Source: Lentzea cavernae (lineage in GTDB: Bacteria > Actinomycetota > Actinomycetes > Mycobacteriales > Pseudonocardiaceae). Taken from it: 64,000 nucleotides of DNA. Numbering within the stretch: position 1 is the first letter of the stretch; each line of letters opens with the position of its first letter. Below the pieces are notes generated by a model. It was not told the origin of the DNA. It worked only from the letters and a program-made list of their open reading frames with translations, and ran no database searches. The DNA is taken from contig NZ_BNAR01000008.1 in the NCBI RefSeq assembly GCF_014653695.1, positions 124,001-188,000 of the forward strand, given 5' to 3'. The position numbers and the translations under genes are program-made. Below are positions 35,408-44,357 of this stretch, piece by piece.

Positions 35408-36367
35408 TCAGATCAGCAGGAGCGACTTCCCGAGGGTGGCGCGTTCCTCGAGCGACCGGTGAGCCCTCTCGGCCTCCTCCAGCGGATACGTCGCCCCGAT
35501 CACCGGCCGGAGCCGCCCAGCCGCGGCAAGCGCGAGCGCGTCGGTCAGGAGCCCGCGCAACGTCACCGGGTCGGGCGCCCCGGCCGCCAGCACGTCGTCC
35601 ACCCGCACCCGGCGCCGGCCGGCCAGGTCCGGATCGATGTCGGCGAACCCGTCCGAGCTGCCGTAGGTGACGAAGCGGCCGCCGTCGGCCACCACCTCGA
35701 ACACGGCCCTGCCGAGTGCTCCGCCCGCGCCGTCGAAGGCGAGGCCGACACCGCCTGTCGCCTCGCGGACCTGGTCCTTCCAGCCGTCCACCGAGTAGTC
35801 GACGGCCAGCTCCGCGCCCAGTTCGCGGGTCAGTGCGAGCTTGCGTTCACCGCAGGCAGCCGCGATCACCCGTGCGCCGGCGTCGCGCAGGAGTTGCACC
35901 AGCAGCGAACCCGCGCCGCCCGCCGCAGCGGCCACCAGGACCCACTCGCCCCTGGGAATCTCGACCAGGCGGGCCAGCAGCAGTGCGGTGGCGCCGTCGT
36001 GCACCATCGCCGCGGCCTCCGGGGCGCTCAGGCCGTCGGGGATCGCGACGATCTCCCCGGCCCCGAACACCACCTTCTCCGCGTAGCCCCCGGCTCCGCG
36101 GCTGATGACGCGGCGGCCCAGCCAGGCCGGGTCCACGCCCTCGCCTACGGAGAGCACGTGGCCCGCGCCGCCTCCGCCGGGCACGTAGGGGAGGGTCAGC
36201 GGGAAGTACTCGCCGCCCCAGCCGCCGCGCAGCAGCGTGTCGAGGAGGATCACGTCGGCTGCCTCCAGGCCGACCACCACCAGGCCCGGGCCGGCCATCG
36301 GTTCGGGGACCTCCTCGACGCGGAGCACCTCGGGCCCGCCGAACTCGTGCACACGGACAGCACGCAC
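35408..36367 (-). CDS. Zinc-free MDR oxidoreductase (quinone oxidoreductase type)
   Basis: 319 residues from GTG 36367; two further GTG codons just upstream and TTG 36394 are alternatives. N-terminal GroES-like domain (RVHEFGGPEVLRVEEVPEP, PYVPGGGGAGHVLSVGEGVDP) and Rossmann domain with AAAAGGAGSLLVQLLRDAGARVIAA; LAFDGAGGALGRAVFEVVADGGRFVTYG completes it. The zinc-binding cysteines of alcohol dehydrogenases are absent, as in NADPH:quinone reductases (Qor/zeta-crystallin). It reduces quinones or enones with NADPH. It lies on the same strand as, and 82 bp downstream of, the ammonia-lyase gene. Confidence 0.88.
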   Translation of the reverse strand: MRAVRVHEFGGPEVLRVEEVPEPMAGPGLVVVGLEAADVILLDTLLRGGWGGEYFPLTLPYVPGGGGAGHVLSVGEGVDPAWLGRRVISRGAGGYAEKVVFGAGEIVAIPDGLSAPEAAAMVHDGATALLLARLVEIPRGEWVLVAAAAGGAGSLLVQLLRDAGARVIAAACGERKLALTRELGAELAVDYSVDGWKDQVREATGGVGLAFDGAGGALGRAVFEVVADGGRFVTYGSSDGFADIDPDLAGRRRVRVDDVLAAGAPDPVTLRGLLTDALALAAAGRLRPVIGATYPLEEAERAHRSLEERATLGKSLLLI

Positions 36368-36448
36368 CACAACCACATCCCCCACCTCGAACAACCTGGT
36401 CGCATCTCACCGTAAGAGCTCCAGGTTGGTGGAGATCAAGGGCCGGAG

Positions 36449-37915
36449 TCAGCAGGTGGCGAAGTCGTCCAGCAGTGCGGAGGCGACCTCGACGTCCGGG
36501 CTCAGCTGGCGGTCGGACATCTCCGGGTTGAGCTTGGACTCGGCTGCCTCGAAGGCGGCGCGCAGCGCAGGCGTGGACGGCTTGATGCCGCGCAGCCGCA
36601 GGGCGCGGACGGCGGCGACGGCCTCGCACGCGAGCACCAGGCGGAACGCGCTGAGCGAACGCAGGGCCTGGGAGGCGGACTGGAAGGCGAAGCTCGAGTT
36701 CTCCTCCTGGCCGCGCGACACGACGGCGTTGCCGATGCTCGCGGGTTCGGCGAGGGTGCGGACCTCGGCCAGGGCCGAGTTGGCGCTGTACTCGAGGATC
36801 ATCACGCCCGAGCTGCCGGGCACGCCCTCGGCGAGGAACGGGCGCAGGCCCGTGAAGTTCGGCTCCACCAGCGTTGCCAGGCGGGCTGTCGAGATGTGGC
36901 CGGTGTGCAGCATCGCGAGGCGGAGCCGGTCGAGCGCCTGGCCGAGGTACGCGCTGTGGAAGGCGCCGTGGTGGTACGCGGCGTCGTCCTCCTCGCCGAA
37001 CTGGTCGGCGACGATCAGCGGGTTCTCGGCGGCGGCGTTGAACTCGACGTCGAGCACGCGGGCGAGGTCGGTGGCGGCGTCGACGGCCGGGCCGTGGATC
37101 TGCGGGAAGCAGCGGTAGCCGAACGGGTCCTGGATGCGCGCGGCCGGGCGTTCGGGGTCGCCGATCAGGCGGCGCATCTCGGCGGCGACCGCCAGCTGGC
37201 CGGGGTGCGGGCGGCCGAGGTGGACGCGTTCGTCGTAGGCCTCGGCGGCTCCGTCGACGGCGAGGAACGACAGCGCGGCGACGACGTGGGTGGCCTTCAG
37301 GAGCTGGTGCGCGTCCTGCCAGGCCAGGCCCGCCATGCCGATCGTCAGGGCGTTGCTGCTGATCAACGCCAGCGCGTCGCCCGAGTCGAGCTCGATCGGG
37401 TCCGGGGTCTGCGTGGAGCCGAGCCAGTAGCGCTCGCCGAGCAGGGTCAGGCCGGTCTCGGCCAGCGCGGTGAGGTCGCCCGTGCCGATGGCGCCGTACT
37501 CGTGCACGCCGGGGTAGCAGCTGCTGTTCAGGGCGGCCAGCAGCGCGTCGGCCACGGCTCTGCGCACGCCGGCGCCGCCCGCGAGCAGTTGGTTGAGGCG
37601 CACGACCATCATGGCGCGCACCTGCTCCTCGGGGAGCATGCCGCCGAGCCCGCCCGCGTGGCTGCGCAGCAGGCGCAGGCCGTGCTCGGCCCAGCCCTCG
37701 GTGCTGATGATCTGGTCGCGGTTCGCACCGACGCCCGTCGTGCGGCCGTACACCTGTCGTCGCACCACAAGGCGCTGGCTCGCGCCCCACGACGCTTCGA
37801 GTCGTGCGAGGCCATCAGCGTGGAGGGTCACCGGGGAGTGGTACCGCGCGACGCGCACCACGTCGTCGGCGCTGAGGGACTGACCGTCCAGCACGACAGG
37901 GGAGTCTTCGACCAT
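36449..37915 (-). CDS. Aromatic amino acid ammonia-lyase/aminomutase family protein with variant MIO triad
   Basis: 488 residues from ATG 37915. The HAL/PAL fold is clear: catalytic-loop Tyr Y56 in VYGRTTGVGANRDQI, FNAAAENPLIV (FxxxxDNP-type region) and RGQEENSSFAFQSA near the end. The post-translational MIO cofactor normally forms from Ala-Ser-Gly in GASGDLAPL; here the segment reads A-I-G144-T145-G146-D-L-T-A-L, so the triad would be Gly-Thr-Gly. Threonine is tolerated in a few relatives, but glycine in first place is unusual. Either a rare MIO variant or a MIO-less enzyme. The substrate (His, Tyr, Phe) is unresolved. It is divergent from the SNF2 gene with 30 bp between starts. Confidence 0.8.
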   Translation of the reverse strand: MVEDSPVVLDGQSLSADDVVRVARYHSPVTLHADGLARLEASWGASQRLVVRRQVYGRTTGVGANRDQIISTEGWAEHGLRLLRSHAGGLGGMLPEEQVRAMMVVRLNQLLAGGAGVRRAVADALLAALNSSCYPGVHEYGAIGTGDLTALAETGLTLLGERYWLGSTQTPDPIELDSGDALALISSNALTIGMAGLAWQDAHQLLKATHVVAALSFLAVDGAAEAYDERVHLGRPHPGQLAVAAEMRRLIGDPERPAARIQDPFGYRCFPQIHGPAVDAATDLARVLDVEFNAAAENPLIVADQFGEEDDAAYHHGAFHSAYLGQALDRLRLAMLHTGHISTARLATLVEPNFTGLRPFLAEGVPGSSGVMILEYSANSALAEVRTLAEPASIGNAVVSRGQEENSSFAFQSASQALRSLSAFRLVLACEAVAAVRALRLRGIKPSTPALRAAFEAAESKLNPEMSDRQLSPDVEVASALLDDFATC

Positions 37916-37933
37916 GGCGCCAATGTGAGCACA

Positions 37934-37939
37934 TAGGGT
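37934..37939 (+). promoter_or_regulatory. -10 box (TAGGGT) of the SNF2 gene
   Basis: TAGGGT ends 6 nt before GTG 37946; leaderless start. It overlaps the promoter of the divergent ammonia-lyase gene. Confidence 0.5.
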
Positions 37940-37945
37940 TCGAAG

Positions 37946-40921
37946 GTGCTCGTACTGCATGGCCTGTGCACGACCGACGGCGTCCTCTCGCTGTGGGCCG
38001 AGGACTCCGTGCTGCCCGCACGCAGCGAGAGCACGCGCCGGGACGCGCTACACCCGTTCGCGGCACCGCCCGAGTCGTTGGCCGCCGCGCTCGGGCAGGA
38101 ACCACACAAAACGACCACGCGGGCGCTGTTGCTGCCGTCGTTCGCGTCGGGACCCATGGCGTCACCTGAGCTGGTCCGCGACCCGCTGACGGCCGGACGG
38201 GCGCCGCGCGGCAAGGTGCAGCTGCGGCAGTGGGGCGTGCCCACGATCCGTTTCGACGGCATCCCGGAGATCGGTGCCGAGACGCGGCTGAGCGACTCCG
38301 CGCGGTTCGTGTTCGACGTCGCCGGGTTCGCCGCCGATCTGGTCGACCGCGGCCGTGTGCTCCCCTCGGTCGCGCCGGATCGGGCCGTCGCGCGGTGGGC
38401 GCCGGTGCTGTCGGGCACGGACTCGGCGCGGTTCGCGGCGCTGCAGGCCTCGATGCCGCCCGCCTGCCGGTGCGAGGAGATCGCCAGCGACCCGGCGGAG
38501 CTGGTGCGCGCGGCACTCACGAACGCCGTCGACGAACAGGTGCGGAGCCGGTTGAGCGGCACGGCCCTCGCCCCGGTACGGCGTGGCCGCGAGACGACGG
38601 CGGAGTCGTGGCTCGCCGCGCTCACCGGTGAGCCCGCGTTCGACGCGGACCCGGTCGAGCTCTACGAACTGCGCGAACAGCTGGACCGCTGGAGGGGCAG
38701 CGCGGGCAGCGAGAGCCCGGTGCGCACGTGCTTCCGACTGCGGTCGCCCGAGCAGCGCGACGAGGACGAGTGGGCCGTCGAGTTCCTGCTGCAGGCCGTC
38801 GACGAGCCGAGCGTCCTCGTGCCCGCGCACCAGGTCTGGTTCGCGGACGACGGCGTGCTGCGGCGCTGGATCCCGGCGCCGCAGGAGCACCTGCTGGCCG
38901 ACCTCGGCCGCGCGAGCAAGCTGCACCCCGATCTCGACGAGGCGCTGCGCGGCTCGCACCCGGCCGAGATGGAGGTCGGCGCGGAGGGCGCGTACCGATT
39001 CCTGCAGGCGGCGCCCGTACTGGCGCAGGCGGGGTTCGGCGTGCTGCTGCCGTCGTGGTGGCAGCAGACGACGAAGCTGGGCCTGAAGCTCACCACCAAG
39101 AGCCGCGGCACCGCTGGAACCGTCGCCAAGGAGAGCGAGATCGGCCTCAAGTCCATCGTGGACTACAAGTGGGAGCTCGCCCTCGGCGAGGAATCGCTCA
39201 CCGACGCCGAACTGGCCGAGCTCGCCAGGGCGAAGGTGCCGCTGGTCAAGGTGCGCGGCCAGTGGGTCCAGGTCGACCAGAAGCGGCTCGCGGCAGGGCT
39301 CGCGTTCCTCCGGCGCGGCGGTGGGCAGATGACCGCGGCCGAAGTCATGCTCCACAGTGGACTCACCGAGGAGGACGAGAGCCTGCCGCTGCCGTTGATG
39401 GCGGTCGAGGCCGACGGCTGGCTCGGTGACCTGCTGTCCGGCAAAGCTGACGAGCAGCTTGAACCCGTTGAGCCGCCGGCGAACTTCGGCGCCCAGTTGC
39501 GCCCGTACCAGCAGCGCGGACTGGCCTGGCTCGCGTTCCTCGACAAGATCGGGCTGGGCGCGTGCCTGGCCGACGACATGGGCCTCGGCAAGACCGTTCA
39601 GCTGCTGGCACTGGAAGCGCTGAACCGCTCTCACGGCACGAGGCCTCCCACGTTGCTGGTGTGCCCGATGTCCGTCGTGGGCAACTGGCAACGCGAGGCG
39701 GCGCGGTTCACCCCGGAGCTGAAGGTGCACGTGCACCACGGCGCCGACCGCCTGGACGGCGACTCGCTGCGCGAAGCCGTGGAGAGCAACGACCTCATCC
39801 TCACCACCTACGCACTCGCCGCCCGCGACGCCGACGCGTTGAGCGACCTCACCTTCGATCGCGTGGTGCTCGACGAGGCGCAGAACATCAAGAACAGCGC
39901 CACCCGCCAGTCCCAGGCCGTGCGCCGGCTCAACGCGCGGCACCGCGTCGCGCTGACCGGCACGCCCGTCGAGAACCGCCTGGCCGAGCTCTGGTCGATC
40001 ATGGACTTCGCCAACCCCGGTGTGCTCGGCACGGTCAACACGTTCCGCGCCCGCTTCGCCGTCCCGGTGGAGCGCCACAACGACCAGGACGCCGCCGCCC
40101 GCCTGCGCAAGATCACGAACCCGTTCGTGCTGCGCCGCGTGAAGACCGATCCGCGCATCATCAGCGACCTGCCGGACAAGGTCGAGATGCGCCAGCTGTG
40201 CAACCTCACCACCGAGCAGGCCTCGCTCTACCAGGCCGTCGTCAACGACATGCTGGAGAAGATCGAGGAAGCGGAAGGCATCGGCCGCAAGGGCCTGGTG
40301 CTCGCGACCATGTCGAAGCTCAAGCAGGTCTGCAACCACCCGGCCCACTTCCTCGGCGACGGCTCCCGCGTCGCCGGCCGCTCCGGCAAGCTCGCCCGCC
40401 TGGAGGAGGTGCTGGAGGAAGTGCTCGCCGAGGGCGACAAGGCGTTGTGCTTCACGCAGTTCACCGAGTTCGGCAGCATGCTCGTGCCGTACCTGGCCGC
40501 GCGCTTCGACACCGAGGTGATGTTCCTGCACGGCGGCACGAACAAAGCCGCCCGCGACCGCATGGTCGAACGCTTCCAGGACAAGAAAGGTCCGTCGCTG
40601 TTCCTCCTCTCGCTCAAGGCAGGCGGCACCGGGCTCAACCTCACCGCCGCCAACCACGTGATCCACCTGGACCGGTGGTGGAACCCGGCCGTGGAGGACC
40701 AGGCGACCGACCGCGCGTTCCGGATCGGTCAGAGCCGCAACGTGCAGGTGCGCAAGTTCGTCTGCATCGGCACGCTGGAGGAGCGCATCGACGCCATGAT
40801 CGAGGAGAAGCGCGCTCTGGCCCAGCTGGTGGTCGGCGCCGGTGAGAACTGGCTCACCGACCTGTCCACCGCGCAGCTGAGGGACCTGCTGACGCTGTCC
40901 GGGGAGGCCGTCGGTGAGTGA
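37946..40921 (+). CDS. SNF2-family DEAD/DEAH ATPase (helicase-like)
   Basis: 991 residues from GTG 37946. An N-terminal bacterial SNF2-associated region (about 1-480, with PSWWQQTTKLGLKL and the DUF3670 zinc-less linker) leads to the motor. Motif I is D543-D-M-G-L-G-K-T550, motif II D643-E-A-Q646, motif III LTGTPVENRLAELWSIMDF, and the second lobe has FLLSLKAGGTGLNLTAA and the motif VI segment QATDRAFRIGQ. These proteins translocate on double-stranded DNA and remodel protein-DNA complexes. The stop overlaps the SWIM gene by 8 bp, a partnership conserved in actinobacteria and cyanobacteria. Confidence 0.92.
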   Translation: MLVLHGLCTTDGVLSLWAEDSVLPARSESTRRDALHPFAAPPESLAAALGQEPHKTTTRALLLPSFASGPMASPELVRDPLTAGRAPRGKVQLRQWGVPTIRFDGIPEIGAETRLSDSARFVFDVAGFAADLVDRGRVLPSVAPDRAVARWAPVLSGTDSARFAALQASMPPACRCEEIASDPAELVRAALTNAVDEQVRSRLSGTALAPVRRGRETTAESWLAALTGEPAFDADPVELYELREQLDRWRGSAGSESPVRTCFRLRSPEQRDEDEWAVEFLLQAVDEPSVLVPAHQVWFADDGVLRRWIPAPQEHLLADLGRASKLHPDLDEALRGSHPAEMEVGAEGAYRFLQAAPVLAQAGFGVLLPSWWQQTTKLGLKLTTKSRGTAGTVAKESEIGLKSIVDYKWELALGEESLTDAELAELARAKVPLVKVRGQWVQVDQKRLAAGLAFLRRGGGQMTAAEVMLHSGLTEEDESLPLPLMAVEADGWLGDLLSGKADEQLEPVEPPANFGAQLRPYQQRGLAWLAFLDKIGLGACLADDMGLGKTVQLLALEALNRSHGTRPPTLLVCPMSVVGNWQREAARFTPELKVHVHHGADRLDGDSLREAVESNDLILTTYALAARDADALSDLTFDRVVLDEAQNIKNSATRQSQAVRRLNARHRVALTGTPVENRLAELWSIMDFANPGVLGTVNTFRARFAVPVERHNDQDAAARLRKITNPFVLRRVKTDPRIISDLPDKVEMRQLCNLTTEQASLYQAVVNDMLEKIEEAEGIGRKGLVLATMSKLKQVCNHPAHFLGDGSRVAGRSGKLARLEEVLEEVLAEGDKALCFTQFTEFGSMLVPYLAARFDTEVMFLHGGTNKAARDRMVERFQDKKGPSLFLLSLKAGGTGLNLTAANHVIHLDRWWNPAVEDQATDRAFRIGQSRNVQVRKFVCIGTLEERIDAMIEEKRALAQLVVGAGENWLTDLSTAQLRDLLTLSGEAVGE

Positions 40922-41741
40922 GCACTGGTCGGGTGAAGGCCCTCGTTACGGCAAGACCATCAAGGTGGACAACGGCATCAAGGCGGTGAGCAAGCGCGGA
41001 GACATCGGCGCCACCTGGTGGTCGCGGCGCTTCATCGAGGTGCTGGAGTCGTTCGGCATGGGCGGCAGGCTGACCCGCGGCCGCAACTACGCGCGGCAGG
41101 GCCAGGTCCTGTCGTTGTCGCTGTCCACGAGCATGGTCATCGCCCTGGTGCAGGGCTCGCGGCCCACGCCGTACAAGACGCGGGTCGCGATCAAGTCGTT
41201 CACGGGCCAGGAATGGCAACGCATCGAGCACGCCCTCGCGGGCAAAGCCCTCTATGCGGCGAAGCTGCTGGCCGGCGAGATGCCGTCCGACATCGAGACG
41301 TTGTTCGCGTCGCTGGGGTTGCAGCTCTTCCCCGCGACACAGCGCGAGCTGACGATGGACTGCACCTGCCCGGACTGGGAAGTGCCGTGCAAACACCTCG
41401 CCGCCACCTGCTACCTGCTGGCCGAGTCGTTCGACAACGACCCGTTCGAGATCCTCGCCTGGCGCGGGCGCGGCCGTGAAGAACTGCTCGAACGCCTCCG
41501 CACGTTGCGAGGAACGGCGCGCGCCGCCATCGCTCGCGAGGAGGCGCCGCCGCTGACGAAGTGCCTCGACACGTTCTGGCAGAAGCAGACCGCCACGAGC
41601 ATCAACCTCGGCGACCCCACCGCGGTGGTGCGCGCCGACGCCGTGCTCGACCAGCTCGAGGCCGTGCCGATCACGGTGGGCAAGGCGTCGCTGGTGGACC
41701 TGCTGCGCCCGGCCTACCTCTCCCTGCCGCCAGGCGACTAG
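40914..41741 (+). CDS. SWIM zinc-finger protein, SNF2 partner
   Basis: 275 residues from GTG 40914 (GGGGAGG upstream, inside the SNF2 gene). SWIM motif C150-x-C152-x6-C159-x-H161 in DCTCPDWEVPCKHLAA. An N-terminal domain with GATWWSRRFIEVLESFGMGGRLTRGRNYARQGQV is the usual companion. SWIM fingers bind DNA or protein; with the SNF2 ATPase it probably forms a two-part DNA-remodelling unit, perhaps for repair. Translation is coupled. Confidence 0.9.
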   Translation: MSEHWSGEGPRYGKTIKVDNGIKAVSKRGDIGATWWSRRFIEVLESFGMGGRLTRGRNYARQGQVLSLSLSTSMVIALVQGSRPTPYKTRVAIKSFTGQEWQRIEHALAGKALYAAKLLAGEMPSDIETLFASLGLQLFPATQRELTMDCTCPDWEVPCKHLAATCYLLAESFDNDPFEILAWRGRGREELLERLRTLRGTARAAIAREEAPPLTKCLDTFWQKQTATSINLGDPTAVVRADAVLDQLEAVPITVGKASLVDLLRPAYLSLPPGD

Positions 41742-42298
41742 GTGTGATGTCCCGGGGAGGGGGTGATGGGTGGCTGGCCTCCAAATTCGTTCGGTGAGAG
41801 GCGCGGGCGAGCGCCCCGGAGATGGCGTCGCCACGCCCTCATACGGGGCACCCGGTGGCCCGCATGATCAGATCCGGCCGAGCCGCAGGAACACCGACTC
41901 GCCGGGACCGTCTTCCAGCTGCGGATGCGCGCCAGTGGCTGCCTCTGCAAGAGGGCGGCAGATCGTGCCTGAGCGCAACGGTGTTGCCTGATTGCTCGCA
42001 GGCGCGGGAGAAGCAGCCGGGACCGCGCGCAACGCGCTTGATGCCATGGCGCACCCGGTGGGGCACTGGAGTCCGAGCGCGTTCAGGCGCGGAACGGCAG
42101 CGAGGCCCGGGTTGTGACGGCCAGAGGCGTGACGGTGCTCGGCGGTACCGGTCGGCGGCCGGTGGGCCGCCGGACCCGTTGGGCGCTGTGCGGTCCGGGC
42201 GCGGTGGCGTGGGGGCGCGCGGAAGGCGAGGCGGCTCGGGTCGGCGGGCGGGTGTGGGTGAGGGGGTGGGCGGCGTGGGGCCGCCCGTGCCCGGAGGG
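41742..42298. other. 557-bp gap without a convincing gene
   Basis: Neither strand gives a recognisable protein. A minus-strand frame ending near 41868 closes with PLAEAATGAHPQLEDGPGES and has coding-like third positions over its last 40 codons, so a decayed gene end is possible. CACGCCCTCATAC near 41832 also occurs in the 166-bp palindrome. Confidence 0.5.
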
Positions 42299-42571
42299 TC
42301 AGTGGGGGAGCTTCTGCCTGGAGCGGTTGGACCACAGGGTCACGCCGGCGCCGGCGAGGCCTACCTGCAGGGCCAGTTCGATCCAGTCGATGCCCGGGGT
42401 GTCGGCCACGCCCAGGACGGTGGCCGCCGCGGTGCCCAGCAGGGCCGCGACGATGCCCACGAGGATGGTCGCGAGCAGCGACATGTGTTGCCTGCCCGGC
42501 ATCACCAGGCGGCCGAGGCCGCCGATGATCGCGCCGAAGAGGAGCGCGGTGAACAAGCCGCCGATTTCCAC
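42299..42571 (-). CDS. GlsB/YeaQ/YmgE-type stress membrane protein
   Basis: 90 residues from GTG 42571 with GGGGG upstream. Three hydrophobic helices: LFTALLFGAIIGGLGRLVMPG, LLATILVGIVAALLGTAAATVLG and LALQVGLAGAGVTLW. This G-x-x-x-G-rich pattern is the transglycosylase-associated (PF04226) family, small inner-membrane proteins induced by stress; no enzymatic role is established. Starts downstream of an unrelated hypothetical gene on the same strand. Confidence 0.88.
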   Translation of the reverse strand: MEIGGLFTALLFGAIIGGLGRLVMPGRQHMSLLATILVGIVAALLGTAAATVLGVADTPGIDWIELALQVGLAGAGVTLWSNRSRQKLPH

Positions 42572-42647
42572 TGTGTACCCCCTGTGACACTGCACTTGAC
42601 TCTGGTGCCTGCCACTCCAGGGTCCGCCGGGCGGGGGGTCTCGCGAA

Positions 42648-43130
42648 TCAGGTCTTCCCCTGACCCGCCCCTGAGTTCCCCCCTAGCAGCACGGCGGCTG
42701 TCGCGGAGAGTTCGCGGCCCGGGACGTCCGGGTCGCAGCCCACCCGCGCGAGGCGGGCGCGGATGGCGGTGGGGGAGCGCTCCATCTCGTCGGCCAGGGA
42801 CCTGATGAGCTTCGGGGAGCCGGCGTCGGACGGGGTGAGCCAGGTGGTGCGCAGTGCGGTGTCGAGGGCTTCGGTCCAGGGCTGGTTGGCGTTGGCGTGG
42901 CGGGTGGGGCGGCTGCGCAGGCGCGTGTGGGCGCCCAGGACGCGCGAGAGGAGCTTGCCGATCGTGGTGCCGCCCTCGACCGGCAGGCGCAGGCGGCCGT
43001 CCGCGATCACCTCGCCGGAGTCGAGCGACCCCAGCAGGTCGAGCACCATCGAGTCGTCGGAGTCGGTCGTCGCGCTCAGCCGGTAGTTGACCTCGCCGAG
43101 CTTGACCTCGTTGTGGAAGGTGGATGTCAT
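42648..43130 (-). CDS. Hypothetical protein with a C-terminal HTH-like module
   Basis: 160 residues from ATG 43130. I do not recognise the N-terminal half (FHNEVKLGEVNYRLSATTDSDDSMVLDLLG, then a strand-rich segment). The C-terminal half, from WTEALDTALRTTWL through SLADEMERSPTAIRARLARVGCDPDVPG, looks like a small helix-turn-helix domain of the SANT/Myb-like kind that ends many actinobacterial helicases and nucleases. DNA binding is an inference. Confidence 0.65.
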   Translation of the reverse strand: MTSTFHNEVKLGEVNYRLSATTDSDDSMVLDLLGSLDSGEVIADGRLRLPVEGGTTIGKLLSRVLGAHTRLRSRPTRHANANQPWTEALDTALRTTWLTPSDAGSPKLIRSLADEMERSPTAIRARLARVGCDPDVPGRELSATAAVLLGGNSGAGQGKT

Positions 43131-43221
43131 GGGGTCGACGTTAGGGACGGGGTCTGACGGTTTTTCCGGGGTGAGGCCCCTGGAGGCCCCGGTGATGCGG
43201 GGAGTTCACCCGATGGGGTGG

Positions 43222-44295
43222 CTAGCCCGCCGTCACGGCTCCTCGGCCGGTACCTATGTCGGCCCTGTCCGCGGCCCTGCGCCCCGCACCCCAGCCGGCG
43301 GCCGAGCGGACCGTCACGCGTGAGGTCCGCGTCCGCGTGAACATCTCCTCGAACAACGTGTCCACGGCCTTCTTGCGGTCCGCCAGCACCGGCAGCAACC
43401 GCTCGTCCGAGACGATCGGGTCGTCCGGCGAGTCGGGGGAGTCCGGCGCGGCCGTCATGGCCTCCAGTCGTTCCCCGATCCGCGACGCGTAGGCCACCAG
43501 GAACGACTTCCGGAACGGCCGTGAGCGCGCCTCGCTGCCCTTCCCGGCCTTGCCACCCACAGCGACCATCGCCCGTGTGGCCTGCACGAGCAGGGACGTC
43601 GACAGCAGCTCCACGCTCTCCAGGTCCACCTCGTCCCCGACCAGCGCGACGAACCCGAACCCGTCGTACGCGACCGCCCGCGACCGGAACGCCTCCGCCA
43701 CCACGTGCACGAGCTGCGACTTCTCCTTGAAGTAGCTCTTGTCGAGCCACAACCGCCGCGAGGTGGCGAGTGCCGGCAGGTCCGCGTCGAGCATCGCCCG
43801 CTCCAGCGCGTACCGGTTCATCAGCTCCTGGGCCTTGGCCGACAGCGCCTCGGCCTCCTCGGGGAACGCCGTCGACTCGGCCTTCGCCAGCAGCCCGCGC
43901 ACCCGGTTGAGCACCTTCGGGTCCAGCCCCGCGCGCACGGCCGACATCAGCACGTCGCCCGGCAACGGCAGGATCTGCGGCAACGAGGGCATCCGCCCCA
44001 GGAGCTTCAGCAGCTCAGCCGCCGTGCGGTTCGCGTACGACAGCGTCTCGATGTGCCGTGTCGCCCACGCCTGCAGCAGCTCCCCCTCCCACCACACGGA
44101 GGCGCCGATCTCGTCCAACTGACCTTTCCACCGCGGATGCACCGTCTCCGGGGCATGCGGCGAACAAGACAGAGCGATCACGTCCACCACGAGAGAGGTG
44201 GCGGACTCATCGAGCGAACGCGCCACCATCTCGCGCACGTCGTACGGCAGCCAGCCGCGCTGCCAGAGCGCGTCGACCGCTTTCACCAGTTCCAC
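43222..44295 (-). CDS. DUF2786-domain protein
   Basis: 357 residues from GTG 44295; CATACT ends seven bases upstream, suggesting a leaderless start, and the frame to 44352 is unsupported. The segment RVRGLLAKAESTAFPEEAEALSAKAQELMNRYALE is the DUF2786 signature, followed by a conserved strand/helix region (RRLWLDKSYFKEKSQLVHVVAEAFRSRAVAY). The N-terminal 120 residues (VKAVDALWQRGWLPYDVREMVARS) are typical of the actinobacterial form. Phage and bacterial DUF2786 proteins are linked to DNA or nucleotide processing, but no activity is proven. It is divergent from folP2. Confidence 0.8.
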   Translation of the reverse strand: MELVKAVDALWQRGWLPYDVREMVARSLDESATSLVVDVIALSCSPHAPETVHPRWKGQLDEIGASVWWEGELLQAWATRHIETLSYANRTAAELLKLLGRMPSLPQILPLPGDVLMSAVRAGLDPKVLNRVRGLLAKAESTAFPEEAEALSAKAQELMNRYALERAMLDADLPALATSRRLWLDKSYFKEKSQLVHVVAEAFRSRAVAYDGFGFVALVGDEVDLESVELLSTSLLVQATRAMVAVGGKAGKGSEARSRPFRKSFLVAYASRIGERLEAMTAAPDSPDSPDDPIVSDERLLPVLADRKKAVDTLFEEMFTRTRTSRVTVRSAAGWGAGRRAADRADIGTGRGAVTAG

Positions 44296-44357
44296 GTCAC
44301 GCAGTATGAGACGTCCGCCATGTGCACAGGTCGGGGACCACCTGGTAGACACGGGAT

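Noticed and set aside
38162-40666. 834-codon frame antisense to SNF2
   Set aside because: Shadow; SNF2 motifs on the plus strand are complete.
41868-42186. Possible gene remnant on the minus strand ending in a coding-like segment
   Set aside because: Only the last 40 codons look coding, with no family match from memory; reported as a gap rather than a pseudogene.
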